From contig NZ_HE610718.1 in the NCBI RefSeq assembly GCF_000321025.1, positions 261,196 to 325,195 of the forward strand: a stretch of 64,000 nucleotides of DNA, in the 5' to 3' direction. Shown here one piece after another: positions 46,489-57,600 of the stretch. Positions within the stretch are counted from its first letter, which is position 1. The number at the start of each line of letters is the position of its first letter. The position numbers were made by a program, and so were the translations under genes. The notes beneath the pieces are model-generated. The model saw only the letters and a list, made by a program, of their open reading frames with translations. It did not search any database and had not been told where the DNA came from. The DNA is from Peptoniphilus senegalensis JC140. Its GTDB lineage: Bacteria; Bacillota; Clostridia; Tissierellales; Peptoniphilaceae.

Positions 46489-47452
46489 CCTTACTCATAT
46501 CATTATTTCCATCATTAGTCTTGCTATTATCATTGACATCATGAAGATCATTTTCATTGACCTTGCTCATGCCCATCTTAGCCAACTCAATATTTTTTGC
46601 CCTCTCAAGTTCTCTCTTTCTTGCTAACTTTTTCTTTCGCTTTGACAACAAATATCTAACTAAGATAATTATAGCAAAAATTAAGAGAATGATAAGCCTT
46701 TTATCAATACCAAGATTTCCTCCCTTGTCTTCCATAATCTTATCGTCAACCTCTGGCACATAAGGAACTCTATGACCACGGACAATGAGCCTGTGAGTGT
46801 TAATCATAATAGGAGTGCAAGTGAGAAGAGTTGCATAATCCTTTTCCGGCACAACGAGAAGTTGTTGAAAATCAGAAGGCTCAATGATATCAATGTGGTC
46901 AACTTCATAAGCCAAAGTACCACCAATATTTTCAATATAAAACTTCTCGCCCATCTTTACCTTTTGAAGATCTGTAAAAAGTCTAGCAGAAGGAAGACCA
47001 GAGTGAGCAGTGATAACAGTGTGCGATGACTCCCCACCAATAGGAAGACTTGTCCCCTCCAAGTGCCCAGCACCCTTTTGCAAAATCTCCTCATTAGTCC
47101 CAGCATAAATAGGAAGATCCACATCAATAGACGGAATCACAATGACGCCAATCTTAGTCCTTAACTCTAACATCTGAGCATAATTTTCTATTGCCTTATG
47201 CTTTTCCTCTTCACTGTAAGGATCCTTTGGCGTAACATTTCCTAAATTGTCATTATAAATCTTAGCAAGCCTCATCCTCCTCTGGATTTCTTCATCACTC
47301 AAAAGATCTCTCGCTTCCTTGTAGTCAGCAACCTGATTGTTGGACTCAATCCTATAATACCAGTTTGAAATCATGGGATAAGACAAAATACCAAGACCCA
47401 AAATAAAAATAAAAATAAATAACTTGTTAGATTTTTTCTTTTTCTTGCTCAT
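46463..47452 (-). CDS. srtC: Class C pilus sortase (sortase 3)
   Basis: 329 residues. Same layout as sortase 2: lid DPYSEEEKH, His in ITAHSGLPS, Cys in LLTCTPIMINTHRLIVRGHR. After the C-terminal membrane segment it has an extra cytosolic tail of about 60 residues, basic at first and then rich in Asn, Asp and Gly, that its neighbours lack. The ATG at 47450-47452 follows GGAG; an upstream TTG would start inside the terminator hairpin and is rejected. Confidence 0.92.
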   Translation of the reverse strand: MSKKKKKSNKLFIFIFILGLGILSYPMISNWYYRIESNNQVADYKEARDLLSDEEIQRRMRLAKIYNDNLGNVTPKDPYSEEEKHKAIENYAQMLELRTKIGVIVIPSIDVDLPIYAGTNEEILQKGAGHLEGTSLPIGGESSHTVITAHSGLPSARLFTDLQKVKMGEKFYIENIGGTLAYEVDHIDIIEPSDFQQLLVVPEKDYATLLTCTPIMINTHRLIVRGHRVPYVPEVDDKIMEDKGGNLGIDKRLIILLIFAIIILVRYLLSKRKKKLARKRELERAKNIELAKMGMSKVNENDLHDVNDNSKTNDGNNDMSKDDGNGGKV

Positions 47453-47469
47453 ATTACTCCATAAAAAAA

Positions 47470-47487
47470 GAGGCTCCAAGGAGCCTC
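47470..47487 (-). terminator. Terminator between the pilin and sortase genes
   Basis: GAGGCTCC and GGAGCCTC pair around two bases; on the minus strand TTTTTTT follows. It stands 3 nt after the pilin stop and 18 nt before sortase 3. Partial read-through would set sortase below pilin expression. Confidence 0.8.
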
Positions 47488-47490
47488 AAC

Positions 47491-48711
47491 TTATTTCTTG
47501 TCCTTGATTAAATACTTACCTAATCCCACCATCACAGCACCAGCAATAACAAGCACAATGAGTGTGATGTCCCCAGTCTTTGGAAGAGGAATTGGAGGTT
47601 CTTTCCTATTTCCAATAATTAGGACTTTCTCAAAAGAATTATCGTCAATTTCAAACTTTAAAGAACCCTGCAAGAGAGTGTAGCCATCGGGAGCCTTAGT
47701 CTCCCAAATATAATAAGTGCCATAAGGAAGATCATAAACAGAAAACTTTCCATCAGTGCCAGAAGATAGAACAAGGTCCTTTCCATCACGCTTAACCCTT
47801 TCGTCCATACCATTCTTGTTGCGAGTTATAACAAACTCAGCACCACTAAGACCAAGCTTCTTAGACTCATCAGTCTTAAAGAAATTATAAGAGCCTAACT
47901 TCTTCTTGTTGATGACACTTACATTAGCACCCTTACCTTCAAAGATAACAAAATCACTTTCACTTTTCACTATATCATAGCCAGCCGGAGCTTCAACTTC
48001 CTTGAAGAAGTAGGCACCAGCCTTCACATTCTTAATAGTAATCCTGCCATTTTCATCAGTGACAAAAACTTCAGCCGAACCCTTATCGTCAAAGGCTCCA
48101 TTTTTTGTCAAAACAGGATTCCCATTGGCGTAGTGAAGAGTAAACTTGGCACCAGAAAGATAATTGCCCTCGCCATCAGTCTTGATAAGGACAACAGTTT
48201 CTGGAGGTGGTGGCGTTTCTTCTGGAGGAGGTGGTGTATCCCCTGGAGGTGGTGGCGGAGGTGTTGGAGTAATCTTTAGTCCCCATTTTAACTTAATAAT
48301 ATTAGTCTCTCCAGGACTAAAAACAGCAGACTCAATAAACCTTTCCTTGCTGTTTCCAAGCTCCCTTATATAATAAGTGCCAGGCTCAAGACTAAGGGTA
48401 ACCTTGTAATCATCAGACTCTTTAGGACTGACAATCCATTTATCAGCCTTATTTTCAAGCTGCCTATCTAAGTCAGCCTCACTCAACCTATCTAGGATGG
48501 CAACAAGTCTAGTCTTGTCCATAGAAGTGTCAATAAACTTATCATTTATCTTCCATATACCAAGAGTTCTGCCTTCCAAATCGCCTTTACTTAAACTTTC
48601 CCTTGTCTTTATGTCGATGGTAACAGATGATGCCCCTAAGACAGTAAGAGGTAGGAAGACCATAGTTACCATCGCAAATAAAATTATTAAACTGTATATT
48701 TTCTTCTTCAT
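47491..48711 (-). CDS. Minor (probably basal) pilin, LPKTG-anchored
   Basis: 406 residues. Signal peptide 1-27 (ending near VLGAS), an N-terminal domain, then a proline-rich linker (about 155-175; runs of five or six prolines), and two Cna-B/SpaA-type domains with E-box-like FFKEVEAPAGYD and YYIWETKAPDGYT. The C-terminus has LPKTGD, a hydrophobic segment and a KDKK tail. A proline-rich tail region and LPXTG are typical for the basal pilin that anchors the fibre to the wall. It lies 126 nt after the major pilin. Confidence 0.88.
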   Translation of the reverse strand: MKKKIYSLIILFAMVTMVFLPLTVLGASSVTIDIKTRESLSKGDLEGRTLGIWKINDKFIDTSMDKTRLVAILDRLSEADLDRQLENKADKWIVSPKESDDYKVTLSLEPGTYYIRELGNSKERFIESAVFSPGETNIIKLKWGLKITPTPPPPPPGDTPPPPEETPPPPETVVLIKTDGEGNYLSGAKFTLHYANGNPVLTKNGAFDDKGSAEVFVTDENGRITIKNVKAGAYFFKEVEAPAGYDIVKSESDFVIFEGKGANVSVINKKKLGSYNFFKTDESKKLGLSGAEFVITRNKNGMDERVKRDGKDLVLSSGTDGKFSVYDLPYGTYYIWETKAPDGYTLLQGSLKFEIDDNSFEKVLIIGNRKEPPIPLPKTGDITLIVLVIAGAVMVGLGKYLIKDKK

Positions 48712-48837
48712 CTCTACCTCACTATCATAATATGTAGGGAAGAGGACAAAGCCTCTTCCAATTTAATAATTAGATTTAACTAATAATAATCTCCTTAAAC
48801 TTAACAAATTGTCAAATTAAATTTAAATTACTAATAA

Positions 48838-51027
48838 TTAAGCTTCTTCTCTATTTTTCTTCATTGCCATTACAGCGCCACCCATTAAAGCAACACCGAC
48901 AACAGTGAATAGAACAGTACCAATACCACCAGTTTGTGGAATAGTTACTTTCTTGTTGACTAATCTTTGAGCTTTAGTTGTATCAGTTGCTGATGAATCA
49001 ATCATACCTTCTGCACCTAGATTTAAGTTGCTATAAGAATCCTTATCAACAGTAAACGTAAATCTTTGACCATCAGCTGGAATAGCATATCCTTTTGGTG
49101 CTTCAATTTCGACTAAGTCATAAACTCCAAAATCAAGTCCTGTTATTTCCATATAACCTTGGCTATTTGGAGTTAAAACTACTAGATTTTCTTTTAAATT
49201 ATCTTTTGTTCCAAATCCATCTCCCCAAGTATATTGAATAGACGCTGCTTTCTTTAGTCCTGCGATTTCAGTTGCTTTTTCATCAATTGCTGTTTTCTTA
49301 GCTGTTCCGTCAGTTCCATTTTGTTGTTCTGCTGTCATGGCATTATATTCATCTACAAGAGCTTTTAATTCTCCTTCTGCTTTTTTAAGAACAGCTAGAT
49401 CTTGTTCTGCTTGTGCAACTGTTTTGTAGTATAAATATTTACCTTCTTGGTTAGAAATTATAAACTTACCACCCATTAGACGAAGTGGATTTGCATTATT
49501 GTCATCAGTTTTTACAAATCTGATACCGCCAGATGTTACAGTTACTTCTGGAGGTGTAATTGGATTAGGGTTAGGATTTTCCTTATTCTTGATTACAACA
49601 TCGCCATTATCATTGTGAGAATAATTAGCTACCCAACCACTGATTTCATCTTCCACTACTCTATATTTTGCTGTTTTATCAAGACCTTCAAATTTACCAG
49701 AAGTTTGATCAGCAGTTAAAGTTAAAGTTTTGCCTGCTTCATCTTCCCATTTATTTGTTGCTGGGTTCCATTTTTGTAACTTAACAGTAACTTTCATATC
49801 TGTTGGCCAATCTTTTGCTGTAGCGCCATCTCCAGCAACGAAGGATTTGTTTACAGGGATTTCAGTTTTATTTGTTTCTGGAATTGGGTTTTTATCTCCT
49901 GGTTGTGGAGTGTATCCTGGTTTATTTCCATAGAAGAAAGAAACTGTATTTGTTTCTGGGTCTACTGGACCAGTAAGTCCGTTAAGAGTTGCTGAATATT
50001 TTAGTGTTATTACAACTTTTTGAGCAGCTTCATCAGCTTGTTTGTTGTATATTGTTCCATCAATAAGTTTTACGCCGTCGCCTTTATTAAGAGTTTTTTC
50101 TAATACTTTCTTGATACCTGCATCAGTGAATTTTAATACAAAACCATTATCTGAATTTGTAATATTATAATCTCCTGCTTCTAAAGCTAAATCAGTTCCT
50201 GGGTCGCCATAAGTTGCACTTACAACTAAATCATTGTTATAAGTTAAACCTGGGCTCATTCTATCTGTCCAAGCTAGTATAATTTCTTTTGAACCAGCTG
50301 GAATTGGAGTAGTTACAACATAAGGAACTTTTGCACCCTTATCTAATGTAAGAATTCTATTTCCATTATCATCTTTAACTGTTACATTGTGAGTTTCTGT
50401 TTGCTTATTTGCTTTATTTGCTTCTGTGTCTATATCCTTAGTTGTAGTTTTATTTGTCAATTTGTTCTTTGGATAAATGTGTACATCTTTCATTACGCTT
50501 CCATCTTTTTCATTATAAATTGGCAATGTGATTTTAAAAGGTACTGCTAAGGCACCAGTATGGTTTGCTGGTGTTTCAGATTCTACAAAGTAATAAGTTC
50601 CTTCAGCTAAGTTTGGAATTGTAACTAAACCATTACCACTTGTAGCTTCTGTTTCTACTCCTTGAACTCCATTAAATAATTGAGCATTTTGATCAATTAT
50701 AGCTTGTACTTGTTCCTTTGTTTGAGGATTAGTTTCTTCAATCTTAGCTAATTGTTCAGTAGTTACTTTGTAATAAGTAAATTTAACTCCATTTAACCAT
50801 TTTGGGTCTTTACCTTGGAAATAGTTTGCGCCCTTAAGGTCATCAAGTGATAATTCTTGACCTTTGTGGTCTTTAGCTGTTACTCCGTCAAAATCTTTTA
50901 ACTCAATCTTGTGAATGTTAAGATTAGTTGTTGGAACTGTTTGATCAGCGAACGCTGTTAGTGGAGAGAATACTCCAACTAGCATCACTAATGCCATAAT
51001 TAGTGATAGAATTTTTTTCTTGTTCAT
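48838..51027 (-). CDS. Major pilin (SpaA type)
   Basis: 729 residues. Signal peptide 1-27 (VFSPLTAFADQ). The pilin motif DVHIYPKN places the polymerising lysine at residue 187. Isopeptide-forming domains follow (D2-type around 200-370, Cna-B-type later), with E-boxes in YYFVESETPANH and YDLVEIEAPKGYA. A coiled-coil-like insert with AEQDLAVLKKAEGELKAL lies at about 565-610. The sorting signal is IPQTGG, then the membrane segment and KKNREEA. AAGGAG precedes the ATG. Extracellular fibre shaft, built by the class C sortases downstream. Confidence 0.93.
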   Translation of the reverse strand: MNKKKILSLIMALVMLVGVFSPLTAFADQTVPTTNLNIHKIELKDFDGVTAKDHKGQELSLDDLKGANYFQGKDPKWLNGVKFTYYKVTTEQLAKIEETNPQTKEQVQAIIDQNAQLFNGVQGVETEATSGNGLVTIPNLAEGTYYFVESETPANHTGALAVPFKITLPIYNEKDGSVMKDVHIYPKNKLTNKTTTKDIDTEANKANKQTETHNVTVKDDNGNRILTLDKGAKVPYVVTTPIPAGSKEIILAWTDRMSPGLTYNNDLVVSATYGDPGTDLALEAGDYNITNSDNGFVLKFTDAGIKKVLEKTLNKGDGVKLIDGTIYNKQADEAAQKVVITLKYSATLNGLTGPVDPETNTVSFFYGNKPGYTPQPGDKNPIPETNKTEIPVNKSFVAGDGATAKDWPTDMKVTVKLQKWNPATNKWEDEAGKTLTLTADQTSGKFEGLDKTAKYRVVEDEISGWVANYSHNDNGDVVIKNKENPNPNPITPPEVTVTSGGIRFVKTDDNNANPLRLMGGKFIISNQEGKYLYYKTVAQAEQDLAVLKKAEGELKALVDEYNAMTAEQQNGTDGTAKKTAIDEKATEIAGLKKAASIQYTWGDGFGTKDNLKENLVVLTPNSQGYMEITGLDFGVYDLVEIEAPKGYAIPADGQRFTFTVDKDSYSNLNLGAEGMIDSSATDTTKAQRLVNKKVTIPQTGGIGTVLFTVVGVALMGGAVMAMKKNREEA

Positions 51028-51063
51028 AATATAACTCCTTCTTTTATAAATTTTTTATAATTA

Positions 51064-51122
51064 TTTGCCTATGCAAATTATTACCATGAACTTTAGTCTT
51101 TCGACTCTCGCCATAAATGGCT
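51064..51122 (-). promoter_or_regulatory. Three-hairpin leader upstream of the major pilin
   Basis: On the minus strand, in order: GCCAT/ATGGC (51111-51122), AGTC-GAAA-GACT with a GNRA-type tetraloop (51096-51107), and ATTTGC/GCAAAT with a 4-nt loop (51064-51079). They lie 37-95 nt before the pilin start. The close packing suggests a structured leader, but I cannot assign a class. The surrounding 51123-51298 is AT-rich, with an AGCCG/CGGCT hairpin at about 51222-51235 that may end the adhesin transcript. Confidence 0.4.
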
Positions 51123-51298
51123 TTTTAATTTTTCTAAGTATCTCTAAAAATATTTTATCAAATATAAATTAGAATTACCTATAAATTACATAAATCATAC
51201 TAATATTTTGTGAAATTATGAAGCCGAGAGCGGCTGGTCTATTGGCTTTGCCATCAACCACTCTCTCATTCATTAAATTTTGCTCCAACTAAGGAGGG

Positions 51299-51602
51299 TG
51301 CCTCTTCTTGTCTTTAATGGAATTAATCATAAGAGCAACACCTTCTCTCACTTGCCTTTTGGCAATTTATCATAAGAGCCTTGCCCTCATAGATTTTAAA
51401 ATCATTTAAGATAAGAAAATTTACCTTGTCCCTGTAAGCTTTTGTTATAAGAGAACTTATCTTGTCTTTATAAGCATTTGTCATAAGAGAATTTTTTTTG
51501 TCTCTATAACTACTCAGAGTTTTAGGATTACTTTTGTCCTTGTGACTAATCAGCATTTGAGGAGCTCTTTTGACCTTATAACTATTCATCATAAGAAGCC
51601 CT
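51299..51602 (-). repeat. Degenerate 36-42-bp tandem repeat array after the adhesin gene
   Basis: About eight units on the minus strand, the best conserved part being CTCTTATGA-N-AAT followed some 6 nt later by (A/T)TAAAGACAAG. The first unit overlaps the last codons of the giant adhesin gene. Units are diverged, contiguous and without spacers. Five of them, being 36 bp long, encode 12-residue repeats in the small frame listed next. Confidence 0.65.
51323..51592 (-). CDS. Possible small repeat protein overlapping the adhesin 3' end
   Basis: 89 residues in the tandem array, with five 12-residue repeats around a core (A/S)Y(K/R)DK, e.g. NAYKDKISSLIT. Strongly basic, no signal peptide, ending in CCSYD. 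The ATG ATG at 51587-51592 is preceded by AGAGGAGGG at good spacing and overlaps the adhesin stop, so translation is possible. It could also be an accident of the repeats. No family recognised. Confidence 0.35.
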   Translation of the reverse strand: MMNSYKVKRAPQMLISHKDKSNPKTLSSYRDKKNSLMTNAYKDKISSLITKAYRDKVNFLILNDFKIYEGKALMINCQKASERRCCSYD

Positions 51603-54600
51603 CCTCTTTCTGCTGTACACATAAACTGCAGCAGTCATGAGAACCAAACCAGTGACAGTAAATACTAAAGTACCCATACCACCAGTCCAAGGATATTCCG
51701 CTTTGTGGTTTTCTACTTGGATTGGATCTGTACTTTGATAATCTACATAAATCTTATCTTCTTTGCCAATCTTATCATAGTCAAGTGAATAAGTTAATTC
51801 ACTGTATTTCCATTGGTCTGAATTCACGTCCATTTTTATACTTATAGGACTTGTTGCACTGTTTCCTATATTTCCTGTGAATTCTACAACAAGAGATTTA
51901 TTTGTATAGATTTCACTATTAGTTGATGATGGTTTTGTATAATTACTTTCTCCATACATTCTTGCAACTGCGTACATAAGTGGGTTAGCGGAACTGTTTC
52001 TTGGATTAAAGTCTTTAAAGTCTCCTTCTTTCAAGTCACTTATAGACTTATTTTCGTCAAGAACAGCATATCTAATCTTTTTGCCCTCTGTATTTACAGT
52101 CCATTGATTTTCATATAATCTAAGCTGAGTATCTCCTCCATCAAAACGCCATTCATTTTGATTTGGATTTAAGATAATTCTTTGTTTGAAAGTTTTGTCT
52201 TTTTCATTGATCTCTATTGTTTGACTTGAGATTATATTATTGTCTGTTTGTACTGAGCCTTGTTTTGACGATTTTTCTAATGTTTGAGCCTTGCCATTTA
52301 ATACTCTAAATTCTTTTAGGAAATCTCTTTGTTTAATATATCCCTTAGGTGCTTTAATTTCTTTTATTGCATAGTAGCCTTGGTCATAGAACTTGAATTT
52401 TACAATTCCATCTGCTCCAGATGTGAATTTTGTAACTTCTGTATAACCACTTGGAGCTTTTTCATCTTTATTTAAGACTAATTTGTTGCCATTATTATCT
52501 TGGTACATTTTTACAAGTTCTTTTGAGTATTCATCGCCTGCATTTTTCTTGTACCAGACTTCAAATTCCGCTCCTGCAAGAGCTTCTTTTGTAGTTGCGT
52601 CTATTTTCTTAAACTCAATTTCTTGCTCTTTTGTGTTTTCTATAACTATTGGTATATTTCCTGTTACTTCAACTTCTACTATTTCTTCTTTGCCGTCTTC
52701 TTTTGTTATGGTTACTTTTTTGAATATTTTACCTGATTCACTTACTCTAAAATTAAGAAGTGAGCCTGTTTGTTTATGGTATCCTTCTGGTGCAGTTACT
52801 TCTATTAATTGGTATTCGCCAGACTTTAGTTTTCCAAATTCAAAGGAACCATCTTTTCCTGACCTTTGAACTCCACCTTGATAATCGTTGAAGTTTCCAT
52901 TCTCATCTTTAAGATTAAGGGTAAATGATGCACCTTCAAGTGGATTTCCCTTTGGATCTACTTTCTTAAAAGTAATTTTATTAGATGGGTTCACTGCTTG
53001 GATTGTAAGTTCTGCTTTTGCGACTGCTTGATTTTCAAATCCATATACTGAATCATATCTATTAACATAATAATCCTGTGTCGCTTGAAGTCTTCCTTGT
53101 CCTATATACTTAGATTTATTTTGATCTGAAACTCTTCCTGTAACTTTGTATATATAAGAGTCGGAAGTAGCTATTCCCTCATAATGACGTGTGCTTATTT
53201 GTTCCCAATTTCTTAATTGTGAATATGCTCTAATTGTTACAGGTTTATTATAATTCACACTCTCTTCATTTACTCCAAAAGATTCTGGCATATCATCAGG
53301 TAAATTAACTTGTGAATTATCTTTTAATAAAAAGTAATCAACTTTTACATTTTCTAAGTTTTGATCTGAAGAGTACACGAAATTAAATTTACTTGCTGGT
53401 TGTCGTTTCCTATTAACATAGAAATAGTGAACAAATTCTCCAGTTTCTGGATTGTAGTAAACTATCTTCGACGCTAGATTTAACATATTCTGACCAGCCG
53501 TCCCAGCTTCTGCTTTACCTAAATCATATACTACATCGACTGTTGTATGTTTAGTTGTATCATTATTAATTCCAAATCCTACATCCACATTTCTAGTTGA
53601 ATTTCTAACTTTATATAAGTCTATAAAGGTTGAAATTTCATTTGAAAAATTAACTAAGTTATAGGCATTTGCATATTCTGTGAAGGTATAGGTTATAGTT
53701 CCCTTTTCTTTGTCATAATTTGCTTTTGCTATTGTACCTACGCCATCTGCAAAAATATCAAGATTATCTAATCCAGTTGGAAATATTCCATTTACACTTA
53801 GACTATCTGATAGTTTTAGTACAAAATAATCCCCTGGATTTATCTTTATATCTTTACCTAGCTTAAATTTATTTTTAAATACTAAGCTATGTCCTGAATG
53901 TGGTCTTACAACACTGTCCTTTTCTGTTTTTCCTGTCTTATCGTCAGGATCTGGTCTTTCAATGTGCATTTCTGATGATTCTAGGGTTATCTTATCTGAT
54001 AAATCACTTCCTGTAGGTTTGATTTCTCCTTGATAAGGGTCTAAATCCTTACCACCTACTGTGAAATGCCAAACTTGACCTGTGTTTATATGACCATTTG
54101 GAGGTGTTTCTTCTTGAAGCTTATAAGTTCCAAGATTAAGTCCTTCGAATTTTAGAGTTCCATCTTCTCCAACTGTTCCAAATGTAATAGAGCCACTTGA
54201 TGTGTTTGTTAATTTGAATCTTGCTCCCGGTTCAAGTCCTGTTCTTGTGATGTTAGTTCCAGTTTCATCAACTTTGTTTAATGTTAAACTACCTTTACCT
54301 GGTTTTTCATTTATGATTTTACCCATGTTTTTAGCTGTGGCAGATGTTACATAGTCGATTAATTTCCCATCTTTTTCAGAGCTTGATTTTTCTGGTACAT
54401 ATTGGTAAATTCCATTTCCCTTGTCATACTCTAGTGAAATATATCCATTAGATGTAGGAGTAATTTGAATTTCAGTTATATTAAAGATAGTCTTTTCTTC
54501 TGGTTCTGGTTCCCCTGGCTTTGTTACTTTAGTCTTAGGGAATTGAATTTTCATTTTATTTAAAAGAACTTCTCCGCCCTTTGGATTAATTATTTTTGTT

Positions 54601-57600
54601 GTATCCAAATTTGCGTTCCTAGCATCTTTTAATAAAATTTCTTTACCATTCACATCACGAGTTTTTAACTCCCCAAACTTATATCCAGGTGATTGGTATC
54701 CAGGGTCTCCTTCTTGAGGGAATAGGAAATCAACTTTATCTATACTGATACGCTCTCCAGTAATAGGATGGACTATTTGACCTGATATTAAACTAACTGT
54801 TTCTATTGTGAAGAATAGGACTGGTTCTTTTATCGGTTTATATCCTTCAGGTGGTTTTACTTCCATTAGTCTATAACGACCAGGCTTTAGACCTCTAAAT
54901 CCGAAGTAACCATTGAAAGCAGAACCTATATATGAGCCTTTTACATCTTCATAATCATTACCAACTCTTTTTTGAAGTTTGAAGATTGCTCCTTCAAGTC
55001 TTCTCTTAGTAACTGCTTCTCCGCCTATCGGTTCATTAGGATCATCTCGCCCATGCTTTGAGAAAGTAACATTGTATGTTTCTTCATCATTTATTACTGT
55101 CAATCCGCCTTGGTCGATTTCTGTAATCTTACCGGCTGAGTAAAGAGGTTTGATATCTACACTTGTCTTAATCGTAGTGTATTTACCTTGGTCTAGTGAC
55201 GGATAAATTCGTCCACCAGTTCTTCCTAGCTGTCCTGTCGAACTTTGATTAAAGGCAGTGTAACCTAAGTTTAAATTACCTTGTTGGTAAGTTCCATTTT
55301 TGACATCTTCCCAGATAATTTCTCCTGCATTATTCCATCCTTTTGCTTGTTGGAATTTTCTTTCGCCTCTATAGAATTCAAAGTTTAATTCTATCTTTCC
55401 AATATCATCTTTAGTTATTTTGTTATCATAGAAACCTTCTATGTCTATAAAGTAAACTCCAGGAGGTAAATTCAATTGGTCTTCGTCGAAGCCCCAATTA
55501 AATGGTCTCCATCTTGCAGTGTTCACTGTGGATACATCAGGTTTAGACAAATCATGGTATCTCAATATTTCATCAAGTTCATGTTCATCTGCTGTGCCTT
55601 TAGCAAGCTTATAAGTTGACCTGTAAGCTGTCTTAACTCCTTCTTTTAGTGTTTCTGGAGATTTATTTGGAGTATCTTTTTCTTCTCTCTTTATCTGTGG
55701 TATTATCTGAACATTTAGTGTGTCCCTAATAGCTGTTGTGTCTATATAAATTCTTTGGATAAATGATTTAGCTTCTTTATTTATATAAGTTATTCTAGAC
55801 TTATATTTTATTCCATCTTTTGTTGCAAGATTTGTGCTAGTTGTATCCTTTGATTTATCTGAATTTACATAGGTTGTAGGCGTTTCATCTGGTCCTTTGT
55901 ATCTAGCTTTTAATTGACCTTTTTCTTCATAAACTTCAACTAACCATGGTGTTTTTTCTTCTTTATAACCCAATGGAGCATTCGTTTCAGTTATCTTATA
56001 ATAACCTATTCCTAAGTTTACAACTTTTCCATCTGCATTTTTAAATACAACTTTACCATCTTCATCAGACACGCCTTTAAGTGTTCCAAAACCTTCGTCT
56101 ACAGTTGTATAAGTTTTATCTGTTTTAACTAATTCAAATACGGCTCCAGGTAGTTTTCTGCCAGGTAAATCTCTCTTGAAAAGTTTAAAATCAAGACCTG
56201 TTTGCTTATTTGTTATTTGAGCAAGTTTGCCCTCTGTGATTTCAATTTCTCCTTGACCTGGAGTATCATCATTAGGATTTCTAAATGTAGCTGTAACAGT
56301 TACATTTGATGCTGGCATTTTAAATGTCTTATTTTGCATATCAACATCTATATTATTTCCAGCTGCATCAGTTACCTTTATTGCGCTCAATTCATATCCA
56401 TGATCAGGAACTACATTTAATGTAATCAACGTATCTTTTCGTGCAATAGTTTGATTTGCTGTTACTTGTCCATTTTTAATATTAGGGTCTATTGTTATTG
56501 AGTAACCACTTTGTTGACTTGGTTTAAATGTAGCATTAATTGATACATCTGCATCTGGCATTATAAAATAATTTCCATCAATTATAGTAACTTCTCCACT
56601 ACCAGTTCTTACAGAAAGACTTGTTATAGTATTTCCAGCGTCTGGAATTAGGGTAAAGGTTACTTTTTCCCCTTCTGTTGCCTCAGTTTTATCTACTTCA
56701 ATCCTACCATTTCCATTAGGGTTTGTATAAATCTTATGCTTCGTTGGTTGAGGTTGGTTTTCTTTCTTAAATATTGCGCCTATAAGAATATTTGATGCAG
56801 GCATTGTAAATGAATTACCTACTATATCATGTTCTATGCCATCTTCATCCGTATATTTTAAAGTATCAAGTTTATAACCGGTGTCTGGCTTAATTGTTAA
56901 AGTAATTGTTTCTCCTGCATTAGCCTTGGATTTATTTGCTGTAATCTTACCATTAAATAGAGTTGCTATCACTACATCATATTGTTTTTGAGCTGCTCCT
57001 ACTTTCTTTGTCTTTAATGGCATAGTATCAAGATTTACTGCTTGTGCATTTTCATCTGGCTTATAAGTCATTAAATTATGAATTGTGTACTCAGTGTTGT
57101 TCTCAGCATTTTGATCTAATGAAATTTTATAGTCAAGCTCTAAACTTTCTCCAACACCTAAGCTGATATTTTTACTAATAGAGTTTGTTGTTGGGTTAGT
57201 TTGATTTTCTGTTACTTTTCCATTTTTACTTATTGAATATGAATTTAGCTTAACCTTGTCATTTGTTGCTATATTCAAAATTCCATTTTTAAGAAGTGAT
57301 TCTTCTTTTCCTTGTGAAGCAAAATTATTTGTATCATTTAAGATTGGATCTAATATATCTTTTTGTACATAAGGTCCGACTTCTCTTGGTTTTATCCACT
57401 TGTTATTATACTTTAATTTTCCTTTAGCAGTTAGATATAATTTCTTGTAATCTGCATTTCCATTAATATAATTGGCAAAATCTGATTTTGTACCTGTCAA
57501 CTCTGTAGATTCTTGATCAGTATGAATATAAACTCTTTTATAGCCTTTAGTGTAAAATGCCCACATTGATTCAAATTGTCTGAATTTTTTATATCCATCA

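Noticed and set aside
51299-51602. CRISPR array
   Set aside because: Units are contiguous and diverged, there are no unique spacers, and no cas gene is nearby.
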